This document shows, one piece after another, positions 34,954-44,342 of a stretch of DNA of 64,000 nt. Source of the DNA: Bacteroidota bacterium (GTDB lineage Bacteria; Bacteroidota; Bacteroidia; Flavobacteriales; Flavobacteriaceae); the NCBI GenBank assembly GCA_018267095.1, contig JAFDZC010000005.1, positions 186,001-250,000 of the forward strand, given 5' to 3'. Both the position numbers and the translations under genes were made by a program. The first letter of the stretch is position 1, and each line of letters opens with the position of its first letter. A model generated the notes under the pieces. The model was not told the DNA's origin, did not search any database, and saw only the letters and a list, made by a program, of their open reading frames with translations.

Positions 34954-35538
34954 TTAATTCGTTAAAATAATTTGATGTTTATCAATCACTTTTCTCAAAT
35001 TCATCAGTGCATAGCGCATTCTACCAAGTGCCGTATTGATGCTAACACCAGTAATTTCTGAGATTTCTTTAAAACTCAAATCTTGATACATACGCATCAT
35101 CAGCACATCTTTTTGATCTTGAGGCAATTCTTCTATAAGCTTACGCAAGTCACTTTCGACTTGTTCAACAATCATTTTGTTTTCAATAGTCGGATTGTTA
35201 TCACTCATAATGGAAAAGATAGAAAACTCTTCGGTTTCGCGAAACATCGGCATTTTTTTGTTTCTTCTAAAATGGTCGATGATTAAGTTGTGCGCAATAC
35301 GCATTACCCAAGGCAAAAACTTTCCTTCTTCGTTGTACGAATTTGACTTTAACGTTTTGATTACCTTAATAAAGGTGTCTTGAAATAAATCGTCCGCCAA
35401 ATCTCGGTCACCAATTTTAGAATAAATAAAACCGTACACCTTTGACTGATGACGTTGAATTAAATTAGCCAAAGCAGACTCGTCGCCGGCTATATAATTC
35501 CTAACCAATAAAGCATCTGGGATTTGAACACTAGCCAT
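34954..35538 (-). CDS. RNA polymerase sigma-70 family factor (ECF type)
   Basis: 194 residues. Sigma region 2 shows DRDLADDLFQDTFIKVIKTL (about 45-64) and LPWVMRIAHNLIIDHFRR. Region 4 contains LPQDQKDVLMMRMYQDLSFKEISEI and the HTH stretch TGVSINTALGRMRYALMNLRK. It is an ECF/group 4 sigma factor lacking regions 1 and 3. No anti-sigma gene is adjacent; a 47-codon gene follows. A possible promoter lies at 35638-35669. Confidence 0.92.
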   Translation of the reverse strand: MASVQIPDALLVRNYIAGDESALANLIQRHQSKVYGFIYSKIGDRDLADDLFQDTFIKVIKTLKSNSYNEEGKFLPWVMRIAHNLIIDHFRRNKKMPMFRETEEFSIFSIMSDNNPTIENKMIVEQVESDLRKLIEELPQDQKDVLMMRMYQDLSFKEISEITGVSINTALGRMRYALMNLRKVIDKHQIILTN

Positions 35539-35637
35539 AAAATTACCTTTTAGTTTTAATAATGAATTTGGAGAAATGTCTCTAAAAAGTAGTTTTACGT
35601 AATAGGCAATAGTGTTAAAGAATGATTAATAATATTC

Positions 35638-35669
35638 CAAATGTAGTATAAAATTTTTCTTAAAAACAA
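35638..35669 (-). promoter_or_regulatory. Possible promoter of the sigma-factor gene
   Basis: On the minus strand TACATTTG (35638-35645) matches TAnnTTTG, and TTG (CAA at 35667-35669) lies 21 bp upstream, longer than the usual 17-19. The predicted leader would be about 90 bases. Confidence 0.4.
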
Positions 35670-35740
35670 ACGAAGGCTGAAACTTTAACAAATTTTATGC
35701 AATAAATGAGTTGAATATGATTAGGCCTAAACGTCAGAAT

Positions 35741-36628
35741 TTATACAAACTTTAGCTGTTCATTTTTATCCCAAAGACCCCAATAAGCGCCTACTTCACC
35801 TTCGGCGCCGACTTTCCATGATTCATCAAAGGAAGAAAAATAAAATATCTCAATAGCTTCCTCTTGAGACCATTTTTGTGTATTCAAGAAATATTGAAGC
35901 GCGTTTGATGTTCCGGGCAGCGCATCTTCAAGGCTTTCTCCTTGGCTGGGCCAACCGGTCTCAGTGATGATGACTTTTTTTCCTTGAGCTGCTTCTAAAG
36001 CCTGTTGATACATTTGTTTCATGTACAACAATGAATATTCCTGGGCGCAACCTTCCCAAAACGGATAGCAGTTGGCTAAAATCAAATCACAAGCTTCAGT
36101 GATTCTGGGTTTGATGGTGAACTCATAATAAGCATCTACATAACCCACAGGAATTTGAGGAATGGCTTTTTTGACTTGATGAATGTATGCTAAAAGCTCA
36201 TCCTCAGTCAAATCTTTGCGATATAGAACTTCATTTCCGACGGCAGCAATATCCACAAAACCAGCCTCGGCCAATTCAATCAGCCCTTGAATTTCTTTTT
36301 GGTTTTTTTCATGATCGCTTCCCAACCAAGCGCCCACCATGGTTTTCAAACCAAATTCACGGGCTATTTTAGGAATAAACTCGTTGCCTTCGGTACAAGA
36401 AAATGATCGAATCCATTGGGTATACGGAGCAATGATGCGCATGCGTCTTCTGACTTGATCTTCCGAAATTAGATCGCCCGGTTTCTGACCGTCTTCATAC
36501 AAACTAAAGCAGAGTCCGTGCATGCCTTGATGCAAGGTTTTCAAAAATAACTCTCTGATTTGTTGAGCATTATAATCATGAAAGGGAATTCCTCCTAAAG
36601 ACCGTTTTTTCTCTTTTCTAAACGACAT
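35741..36628 (-). CDS. GH17-like beta-1,3-glucanase, no signal peptide
   Basis: 295 residues. The catalytic pair of family GH17 can be read: acid/base Glu133 in AAVGNEVLYR and nucleophile Glu223 in IITETGWPSQG. These are GH17 hallmarks, and the strand-end aromatic FYFSSFDESWK also fits. There is no signal peptide: the start is Lys/Arg-rich (MSFRKEKKRSLGG), so the enzyme should be cytoplasmic. It is the last gene of the glucan operon, 12 bases after the transporter. It may process imported beta-1,3-oligosaccharides, together with the phosphorylase. Confidence 0.82.
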   Translation of the reverse strand: MSFRKEKKRSLGGIPFHDYNAQQIRELFLKTLHQGMHGLCFSLYEDGQKPGDLISEDQVRRRMRIIAPYTQWIRSFSCTEGNEFIPKIAREFGLKTMVGAWLGSDHEKNQKEIQGLIELAEAGFVDIAAVGNEVLYRKDLTEDELLAYIHQVKKAIPQIPVGYVDAYYEFTIKPRITEACDLILANCYPFWEGCAQEYSLLYMKQMYQQALEAAQGKKVIITETGWPSQGESLEDALPGTSNALQYFLNTQKWSQEEAIEIFYFSSFDESWKVGAEGEVGAYWGLWDKNEQLKFV

Positions 36629-36640
36629 ACGATATCATTT

Positions 36641-38071
36641 TTAAAGCTCACCTCTGCGGGCGACTAATTCTTTTTTTATCTCTTTGGCCTTTTCTTCGGA
36701 CAAATTGTAATCCCACATCACCCAAATAGCAATGGCTGCTGTTATGATAGGAATGAATATATCAAAAAGGCGCAAGTTGGTAATGGTTTCAACACTTTGA
36801 ACCGGTTTTCCGGCATCAAAACCTATTACTTCAAGCACCCATCCGGCTAAAACCAGCGCGATGCCTTGTCCGAGTTTGACCATCCACCAATAAATCGCAC
36901 CAAAGGTTCCTTCTTTTCGTGGCATACCATTTTCAAGTTCGTCCAAATCGCAAACATCGGCCGTCATGCTCATCATCAAAGTAAACAATCCGCCCAAACC
37001 AAAGGATATCAAAGGCAACGGAATAAACATCAACCACAAATGGTCGGGTGAAAATCCCCACCATTTTAGTCCGTAACCAATGATGGACAACACGGTTGAA
37101 ATGATAAAAGCATTTTTCTTCCCGTATTTGTTAGAAATCATCGTCACAATCGGAATAATTAAAAACGCCGTAAAAACCGCACTGATGGTTGAAAACCAAG
37201 CCGGCCATGTTCCGGCCAATCCGTAATTGCCTTGAAACAGATAAAAAACGATGATAAAATAGCTGAACGAAGCCACCATTTGAAATCCGTTGAACACCAA
37301 AAAAGTAGCGGCACACAACTTTAAAAAGGGTTTGTTTTTGGTAATCTGACTGATGCTTTTGAAGAGTTCCAACAAACCGCTCCACAAATTTTTATGGGTG
37401 ACCGGCTCTTTATTTTCAAGATTGGTTTGATCCATTTCTCTACAAAATAAGGCCGGCAGAATTCCCAAAACCAAACATATGATACCAACAATCACCGCCA
37501 ACTTGTTCACGCCTTCTGCTTGGGTTTTAAACATAGTCGGATCGGCAATAATCACCCAAAACCAAGGAACAATCATCCAAGCAATTTGACCAATGGTTTG
37601 TGAAAAACCCATCAAACGGGTTCTTTCGTTGTAATCTGAGGTCATTTCATAACCCAATCCAATCAAAGGCGTCGCAAAAATGGCATTTCCGGTGAGGAAA
37701 ATCAGTGAGAAAATCAAGAAATACCAAAAGTTATACATCTCGGTATCCTTTGGATCCAACTGCCACAGAATGGCAAAAAGAACACCGCTCAAAATAGCGC
37801 CTACAAAAATATAAGGTCTTCTTCTGCCCCATTTTGATTTCGTGTTGTCTGATATATGCCCGATGATGGGATCGAGAATCGCATCGTAAATTCGGGGTAA
37901 ACCACCTAAAATACCTGCGAGAAAAGGATCTATTCCAAAGGCGGTTAACAAGAAAAACGAAAAAACGCCCAGAGAGCCTGGCAATAAATTATTGACCAAG
38001 TGCCCGGCACCGAAAGCCGCTTTTTGCACGAAAGGAACTTTTTCACGAGAGTTGGTTGGTTGGGTATCCAT
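36641..38071 (-). CDS. GPH-family sugar:cation symporter (MFS)
   Basis: 476 residues, about 12 membrane spans. The segment after helix 2, LGGLPRIYDAILDPIIGHISDNTKSKWGRRRPYIF, contains the signature of the glycoside-pentoside-hexuronide (GPH, MelB/LacS) family. The central loop is hydrophilic (about 210-240). Family members import glycosides with Na+ or H+ across the inner membrane. It lies 10 bases downstream of the GH30 gene and 12 bases upstream of the GH17-like gene, which points to import of beta-glucan oligosaccharides. Confidence 0.88.
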   Translation of the reverse strand: MDTQPTNSREKVPFVQKAAFGAGHLVNNLLPGSLGVFSFFLLTAFGIDPFLAGILGGLPRIYDAILDPIIGHISDNTKSKWGRRRPYIFVGAILSGVLFAILWQLDPKDTEMYNFWYFLIFSLIFLTGNAIFATPLIGLGYEMTSDYNERTRLMGFSQTIGQIAWMIVPWFWVIIADPTMFKTQAEGVNKLAVIVGIICLVLGILPALFCREMDQTNLENKEPVTHKNLWSGLLELFKSISQITKNKPFLKLCAATFLVFNGFQMVASFSYFIIVFYLFQGNYGLAGTWPAWFSTISAVFTAFLIIPIVTMISNKYGKKNAFIISTVLSIIGYGLKWWGFSPDHLWLMFIPLPLISFGLGGLFTLMMSMTADVCDLDELENGMPRKEGTFGAIYWWMVKLGQGIALVLAGWVLEVIGFDAGKPVQSVETITNLRLFDIFIPIITAAIAIWVMWDYNLSEEKAKEIKKELVARRGEL

Positions 38072-38081
38072 AATAATGTTT

Positions 38082-39593
38082 TTAAGGTTGAATGATTAGG
38101 GTTTGCAAAGCTTTTGCCTGAATAGTTATTTTCTTTTCTTGATTTTTATTTAAAACATTGATGCCAAAATCTTGTTCTGTCGGGTTGAATATCACCACAA
38201 CGATGCTGTTGTCAGGATTTTTGACCGCTGTAGTCATAACTTCAGAAGAATCGATTACGCAATCAATTTTGACGGCACCCGGTCGGATGAACTTGCTAAA
38301 ATGAGCCATCGTGTAATACAAAGGCGTAAAATAAACCTCGTCTTTATCAACATCCACAATAACCGGAGCCACGCACCAATTCTTGAACCAATTCGGTCCG
38401 CCTTGTCGGTCTAAAACCATGTTCCAATCAATCCAGCCGTCTACCCAATTGTTCAAACAACCTATGATGTCGGTGGCATAACGGTTGACCGGGGCGTATT
38501 TGGGGTGCAAATATTTTTCATTTTCAGCGGCCCAATCCCAACCCCAATCGGTGGCCTCTTTTTTCCAGTACCAAGCATCGTCTTGCCAATGCGGAACTTC
38601 CGAATCCACACAGGCTTCAGTTTGAATCAAGTGTTTATCAGGTGCCTTTTGATGTGCGTATTGCAATGCTTTTGGAAAAAAATCATAGGTGCTTTCATAC
38701 CAGTGAATCGCTGTTCCCGAAAAATAACGACTGCTTTGCTCGTTGGCAAACATAGCATCTACCCATTCGGGTAAACCGGCTCGGTTTTGATCATAACCCA
38801 AAATTTTCACCGCTGATTTTCCGTCCGCTGCGAGTTTAGGGCCTAAATAATGCTGCACAAAATCAGTCATTTCAGCCGGTGAAAAAAGCATGCTTTCCCA
38901 GTTGTTTCCGTTGCCGTGCGGTTCATTCACGACGGTCAATCCCCAGATATGGATGCCTTGCTTTTGGTAAGCATCTAGGTATTTAGCGTAATACAAAGCC
39001 CAAGTATCGCGGTACTGCGGCAGTAATTTTCCGCCAATCCAACTTTTGTTGTCTTTCATCCATGGCGGAGCGGTCCAAGGCGAGGCAATGATTTTAAAGC
39101 CATCTTCCGAAATTGACTGCGCCTGGTGTATCATCGGAATAATGCCTTGCAGATCTTCTGCAATAGAAAAATGTTCTAATGTCAAATCGCCTTCCACCAT
39201 TGCATAAGCGTACTGTTTGAGCGAGAAATCACAAGAATTGATGTGGGCTCGTGTGAGTGAATAACGAGCGCCTTGATTCCCGAAATAAGCCTCAAGGATT
39301 TTCTTGCGATTGGGTGGACTTAATTGATTGAGAAGATGAGCACTTGCCGCCGTAAACGAGCCGCCAAAACCGGTGATGGTTTGATATTGAATTTGCTCGT
39401 TGAGCCGGAGGTTAAGTTGTTTTTTGGGTTGTGAAAAAGCAGTAATTTTTTGAAGTTTATTTCCACTTTCTGAAGTTTCGTATACCGTACACCGAAATGT
39501 TTGGGTTGCTTGACAACTTTGTATAAGCCATATAAAAAACAAGACAACAAGGCCTTGTAGGTAAAACAATATTTTGGTTTTGAATGCCTTCAT
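38082..39593 (-). CDS. GH30 glycosidase lipoprotein (beta-1,6-glucosidase-like)
   Basis: 503 residues. A lipoprotein signal peptide ends at LIQSC (Cys27); the residues after Cys (QATQTF) are not acidic, so it lacks the surface-export signature and is probably periplasmic. The GH30 barrel has its acid/base Glu224 in VVNEPHGNG and nucleophile Glu326 in IQTEACVDS. TGFGGSFTAASAHLLN is the GH30 N-terminal motif, and a C-terminal beta-sandwich follows. GH30 enzymes of this kind remove beta-1,6-linked glucose side chains of laminarin (family knowledge). It sits 3 bases downstream of the exported GH17 gene. Confidence 0.9.
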   Translation of the reverse strand: MKAFKTKILFYLQGLVVLFFIWLIQSCQATQTFRCTVYETSESGNKLQKITAFSQPKKQLNLRLNEQIQYQTITGFGGSFTAASAHLLNQLSPPNRKKILEAYFGNQGARYSLTRAHINSCDFSLKQYAYAMVEGDLTLEHFSIAEDLQGIIPMIHQAQSISEDGFKIIASPWTAPPWMKDNKSWIGGKLLPQYRDTWALYYAKYLDAYQKQGIHIWGLTVVNEPHGNGNNWESMLFSPAEMTDFVQHYLGPKLAADGKSAVKILGYDQNRAGLPEWVDAMFANEQSSRYFSGTAIHWYESTYDFFPKALQYAHQKAPDKHLIQTEACVDSEVPHWQDDAWYWKKEATDWGWDWAAENEKYLHPKYAPVNRYATDIIGCLNNWVDGWIDWNMVLDRQGGPNWFKNWCVAPVIVDVDKDEVYFTPLYYTMAHFSKFIRPGAVKIDCVIDSSEVMTTAVKNPDNSIVVVIFNPTEQDFGINVLNKNQEKKITIQAKALQTLIIQP

Positions 39594-39596
39594 GGT

Positions 39597-40850
39597 TTAC
39601 TGTTTTTGAAGGGTACGACGGATAGGTAAAACTTGTTCCCACAATAACTTTTCGTCGCCATCAAAGGTTTTCTTGATTTTTTTTCCATCTCTGGTTAAAC
39701 CCTCAAAAACGCCCTTGTCACACAATTCCCAAAGCGCGTATTTGGCTTCGGATTTCAGATTGAAAAGTCCAAAATGATTCTCTGAACCCATCGGATTCTG
39801 AGCGTCTTTCCAGGGCTCGTCAAAAGCCTCAAAATAAAAACAACTGATGCCTTTTTGCTGGGTCCATGCGCGCATCAACGAGTAATATTTGGCGGCTTTG
39901 TATTCATCGGTAGCTTGAGAATCATCATTCCCATAAAGTTCGTTGGATGCCGTTGCCCATCCGGTTTCACCTATATGCACCGGTTTGTGAACGCCCAAAG
40001 ATTCCATATAAGCAACCACATGGTTGTATTGATTAATCGCATAGTCACGAGCTCTGAGCATAGCCGCATCAATTTGAGCGCGCTTGTCGAGATGTTTCTC
40101 TTCGGGTAAATTTCCCCAAAAAACCGGGTTGTAATGGGTATCGTGCATTGGGTAGGTATGCATGGATATATAATCGACTTCACGAATCAAATTATTTAAA
40201 TCCTTTACATGATAAACTGAGTCACCTCCGCCCCACGATGCAAAATTATCTGAGCTGGTAATCCATAAACTTTTAGACAATTTTCCCTGCTTTTTGAGTT
40301 CTTGCAGATGTCGAACCCATTTGAGAATCACGCCCGGTTGCACATAATAACTCGTGGCCCACTTAACCATAGCCTCATTGCCCACCGAAATTATTTTTAC
40401 TATCTCCGGATACTGTTGCGCCAATCTGACGGCTTCTTGAATTTCGGCAGCATTGCGTTCACTTTCAGCCTCGTGGTTGGGTGTTTGATCAGTCCATGCG
40501 TTTTGACAATCCATCCAAGCCCCGAGCATCAAGTACATTTCAAAACCGGGTTGTTCTGATTTTAATTCGGTAATGGCTTTGAGTAAATGAGCCGTTTCAG
40601 TGTAATGAACATTATAAGTTCTGAGCATTCTGATGTTCATCGCCCACATGAGGCGCAAATCTTCTTTTAATTCGGTTATTGTTGGCTCAATATCACGGGT
40701 TTTATGTCGGTAGCCACCATAACAAATAGCCGGATAGTTGGGGTTTCCCAATAAAAATTCAGCTGTTATTTGCTTGGTATTGTCTTGTGCCATTGTTGTA
40801 TGATTAACCCAAAAAATGATACTTAATAATATGAACCCAAATTTTTTCAT
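39597..40850 (-). CDS. Exported GH17-like beta-1,3-glucanase
   Basis: 417 residues. Signal peptide to about residue 21 (ends TTMAQ). Acid/base Glu159 lies in ISVGNEAMV and nucleophile Glu295 in HIGETGWAT, as in GH17. No Cys follows the signal region, so it is a soluble periplasmic or secreted protein. It differs from the other GH17 copy in the locus by length and by having a signal peptide. Its start overlaps the stop of the phosphorylase gene by 4 bases (40847-40850), so translation is coupled. Confidence 0.85.
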   Translation of the reverse strand: MKKFGFILLSIIFWVNHTTMAQDNTKQITAEFLLGNPNYPAICYGGYRHKTRDIEPTITELKEDLRLMWAMNIRMLRTYNVHYTETAHLLKAITELKSEQPGFEMYLMLGAWMDCQNAWTDQTPNHEAESERNAAEIQEAVRLAQQYPEIVKIISVGNEAMVKWATSYYVQPGVILKWVRHLQELKKQGKLSKSLWITSSDNFASWGGGDSVYHVKDLNNLIREVDYISMHTYPMHDTHYNPVFWGNLPEEKHLDKRAQIDAAMLRARDYAINQYNHVVAYMESLGVHKPVHIGETGWATASNELYGNDDSQATDEYKAAKYYSLMRAWTQQKGISCFYFEAFDEPWKDAQNPMGSENHFGLFNLKSEAKYALWELCDKGVFEGLTRDGKKIKKTFDGDEKLLWEQVLPIRRTLQKQ

Positions 40851-43800
40851 AGCAAAACTGCTTCATCAATCGAGACTTTTAGGTTGCTGATACGACCAGT
40901 TCTTTGAAAAATCTGCTGACTGAGTTGTGCGTCTAATTCGTTCGACAGAACAACTTGCTTTGAACCATCTTTGAAATGGACTTCTAGTTGAGTAGCGTCA
41001 GCCAACTCATACACAACCGGCGTTTGACAAATCGTAAAAGCCAATTGTCCGCGGTGAATGATTTGATTTTTTTGCGTTCCATCCAACATCACCCAAGTAG
41101 CGGTTTTATCCTGGGTCAGGAATTCACTTTTGCGGAGCATGGTGGGTTTAAAACTGAGTTTTCCCGATTGAACTGTGAGCCCTAATTCACCGATTCTGGT
41201 GAGAATATCTTCTTTTACCTGTCCGGTCATGCCCGGCTGTTGCGCTCCGCGGTGTAGTGGTGTGTGCGAATACGGATCGGTAGGAAAAGCGCCATACAAA
41301 GCTGGCGATTTATGCAAACCAATGCCTTCTCCGATTTGCTGATAATGCTTAAGTAAGGAACCAAACAAAGCACTTTTATGAGATTCATCAGCCGCTTTGA
41401 GGACTATTTCTTGCACGGCCAAATGAAGTTTTGAAACCATATGCCAATAGATAGAACCCAAACCTTCATAACCGAAAAATGTACCCGATCGGCCGGTGAA
41501 TGCTTTGTGGTTAAATACTTCTTCAAAAATATCCAAGACCAATTGCGTTTCTTGTATCACCAATGAATAATCACTTGACTCAGCGCTCAGTTGCTGTAAG
41601 GCTTTTTTGAGATCATCAGCATTGTGAAAATCGCCATTGAAATGATAATTGCCTTTGATGTCTTGCTCGATAATGTCGGTGTTTTTATTTTTAACGAGTG
41701 CTTGCAACAAGACCGAATCTTGAACTCTGCCGGACGGAATAGTATTTTTTCCTAAAAACTTCGGCAAAGACTTATTCGGATACAAAATATAACTGTTCTG
41801 GTCGGCGCGGTATAAATCGCTTTGCCGCAGAGCATCTAAAATTCCTAAAGCTTCTTTAGCGCTTATGTATCCAGAACTCAAAACAGCCACTTGGCCTTCA
41901 AGCATTTCAGGCAAATGCGCAATTTGAATTCCGTCTTGCGCTATGGACATTAAGTTATAGGCGTGATACAAAGCATCCGCTCGCTTGTTGGCTTGAATGG
42001 TATGCGTGATAAAATCCAAACTGACTTGGGTAAAAACCTTTAATCCGTCAATAGAAATAGTTCTTTTTTTACCCCAAAATCCACTTTGATAAATGTGGTG
42101 TCGGTAATCAGAAGCGGCTTGTCCCAATCCATCGGTGATGATTTTTCGGTCTTGGTCGGAAATGGATGATTGCAGCAAAGGTTGATGCAACAGCAAATGC
42201 ATACGAACCGCATGGTAAAAATCAACCAACTCGCTCGAAATTTTACAATTTTCAATCGGTGCGGATGTCAAGATGTTTTGAAAAAACTTCAAAAAACGAT
42301 GCAAATAATACAAGGTTACCATCGAAACTCCGTTGCCTACTAAAGCATTGTTGGCGTCGTTCCACTCGGGACGTTGGGTGTTCATCCAAATACCGCCTTC
42401 GGGAATAAAATTAGACATCTTGGCCAGAACCGTAGCCAATACTTTTTCAATCAAGTTGACGCGGTAAATTTGCTCATCTCCGCCAAAAAGTAGTGCGCCA
42501 TCGGCTCCGAATGCAGCTTTGCGCGCTTTGATTTTTTGATCCCAAGCATAGTTGTATTCAATGGTATTTTTGGGATTTCTGAGGATGTCTTGATACGGCT
42601 TGATGATATACGGAACCGCGGCATATACAAAACACGCCTGGTCAAAATAAGTGTGGAGTTTGCCGGGTTGGTGTTTTTCAATAAATTCTAAAAATTTGAG
42701 CAGATAAATAATTTGGTGATCGCCCCAATATCCAATGTATGACCACGGATTGTCGGGCTCAATGGTTTCCCAATCAAAGCCGCTTTTGGTCACGCGATAC
42801 GGATTGTATCCGTCAAAAGTTGAGGCGTTCAAAAATTTGTGGATCATTCCGTCGATAAACTCCGGATAGGCATGCGCTAAGGATTCCCAATTCTGAAAAA
42901 TGTCACGCCAATTGCCTTCGTAATCCAAGACTTTGCTGCCGTCTTTCTCATCAAAAGTATTGATGGAAAATTTGTTCCAAGGTCGGCTCGGATCGCCGTG
43001 TCTTCTGCTGAATTTAAGCGGTAAATACTCTGTAGACAGGCGAAACAAATCAGCATCATTCAATGCTGAAGCTTGCTTTTGTAAATCAGCATAAGCCAAC
43101 ACATCCGGTAAATGCGCCAAAAAAGATGAATGCTGCTGATAAACCATTTGGTTGGCATTTGAAAGATATTTCAAAAAATCAGCTTTTTCAATCTGATAAT
43201 GATGGTCAAAAATACCGCCGCGCATGATGTTGAACAGCACATTTGAAAAATGTCGCGTGTCTCGTCGGTCATCATTTGTATACTGGATTCCATCGGCACC
43301 GGCATTCAAAGCGCGCAAATTGTTTTTGCCCAATTCTATGTCCGCCAGAAGTTGTGCTTGTATTTGTTGTGGCCGATGCAATTTTTCAGACAAAGCCACC
43401 ACTTGTGATTGCGATTGATGAACATTACCCACCAAGTACCATTTTTGGCTTGCTTGTGCAGTTAATGAAAAATCAGACGATATAAAATAAGCGCCTTTTT
43501 CGCCTTTGATGTCTGACTCTGAATGGAGCGGAAGTTGTTTTCTAAAAGCCGAGAGTTGGGTCGATGACAACAGATAGGTAGGATTCTCTATGCCCAACGA
43601 CCAAACGATGTTGGCTTTGAGCGCTTCACTGGGTTCGGCTTTGTCAACAATGATAGCGCTCAGCGCAAATATCCCTAAGCCTGTTTCAGGAAGCAATTCA
43701 CTGCGTTTGTAGGCATCCACCAAATTGCTGGTGCTGTTTTGCAAATCACTGCTCACCCCTTGTGGCAAAATATTCTGAAAACCATCCAAAAAAGTGATGT

Positions 43801-44275
43801 CGTATTCTTGATCAGAATGGTTGATGATTTCTGAGGTTTTCACAAATCCAAACTCATGGCTGGTGTTCCACTGGTAGCGAAAAGTCAGCGACAAATCATG
43901 CCAGATTTCCTCAAAAATAACCGAGTTCCCCAAATTGTTTTTGTAGAGATTTCTGCTGTAGCGATATGGGTCATTAAAGCGATCAGAAAACGGTTCCCAC
44001 AAATACGTTTTTTGTGGTGTATGGATCTGAAAAATCGACTTGCTGCCGGTGATATCGGCCAGTTCAGTGATTTTATCATCGGTATAATACGGAAACAGTG
44101 CAAAATCGGCATTCTTTCTTCCGGCGGTTAAACCTCCGTTGCTTGAGAGAAACATCCAATGGTTTGAATCACTGACCAAGCTCATAAAAAAAGGGCGCAT
44201 GGCATCGTGATCCACAATTTTATAAAAAACTTCTCCGGCTATTTCAACCGTTTCCATCTTAGGTGTTTTGCTCAT
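40847..44275 (-). CDS. Large cytoplasmic GH94/GH149-like beta-glucan phosphorylase
   Basis: 1142 residues from the ATG at 44275. The in-frame stretch up to 44437 is unlike the family start and overlaps the GH16 gene, so it is rejected. The protein has no signal peptide. The central region includes GNWRDIFQN (454-462) and RPEWNDANNALVGNG (635-649), in which Asp640 corresponds to the catalytic acid position of GH94-type (alpha/alpha)6 phosphorylases. A long N-terminal beta-sandwich precedes it (SNGGLTAGRKNADFALFPYYTDDK). Its length, unlike the ~800 residues of cellobiose phosphorylases, fits GH149, the family of beta-1,3-oligoglucan phosphorylases (known family, assigned from memory). It would release glucose 1-phosphate from imported oligosaccharides. 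Confidence 0.8.
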   Translation of the reverse strand: MSKTPKMETVEIAGEVFYKIVDHDAMRPFFMSLVSDSNHWMFLSSNGGLTAGRKNADFALFPYYTDDKITELADITGSKSIFQIHTPQKTYLWEPFSDRFNDPYRYSRNLYKNNLGNSVIFEEIWHDLSLTFRYQWNTSHEFGFVKTSEIINHSDQEYDITFLDGFQNILPQGVSSDLQNSTSNLVDAYKRSELLPETGLGIFALSAIIVDKAEPSEALKANIVWSLGIENPTYLLSSTQLSAFRKQLPLHSESDIKGEKGAYFISSDFSLTAQASQKWYLVGNVHQSQSQVVALSEKLHRPQQIQAQLLADIELGKNNLRALNAGADGIQYTNDDRRDTRHFSNVLFNIMRGGIFDHHYQIEKADFLKYLSNANQMVYQQHSSFLAHLPDVLAYADLQKQASALNDADLFRLSTEYLPLKFSRRHGDPSRPWNKFSINTFDEKDGSKVLDYEGNWRDIFQNWESLAHAYPEFIDGMIHKFLNASTFDGYNPYRVTKSGFDWETIEPDNPWSYIGYWGDHQIIYLLKFLEFIEKHQPGKLHTYFDQACFVYAAVPYIIKPYQDILRNPKNTIEYNYAWDQKIKARKAAFGADGALLFGGDEQIYRVNLIEKVLATVLAKMSNFIPEGGIWMNTQRPEWNDANNALVGNGVSMVTLYYLHRFLKFFQNILTSAPIENCKISSELVDFYHAVRMHLLLHQPLLQSSISDQDRKIITDGLGQAASDYRHHIYQSGFWGKKRTISIDGLKVFTQVSLDFITHTIQANKRADALYHAYNLMSIAQDGIQIAHLPEMLEGQVAVLSSGYISAKEALGILDALRQSDLYRADQNSYILYPNKSLPKFLGKNTIPSGRVQDSVLLQALVKNKNTDIIEQDIKGNYHFNGDFHNADDLKKALQQLSAESSDYSLVIQETQLVLDIFEEVFNHKAFTGRSGTFFGYEGLGSIYWHMVSKLHLAVQEIVLKAADESHKSALFGSLLKHYQQIGEGIGLHKSPALYGAFPTDPYSHTPLHRGAQQPGMTGQVKEDILTRIGELGLTVQSGKLSFKPTMLRKSEFLTQDKTATWVMLDGTQKNQIIHRGQLAFTICQTPVVYELADATQLEVHFKDGSKQVVLSNELDAQLSQQIFQRTGRISNLKVSIDEAVLL

Positions 44276-44342
44276 GTTGTGGTTCAGTAATAGATAGTTT
44301 GGAAGAATGTATTGGTAAAGATACGCTCTAGTGTTAATCTGC

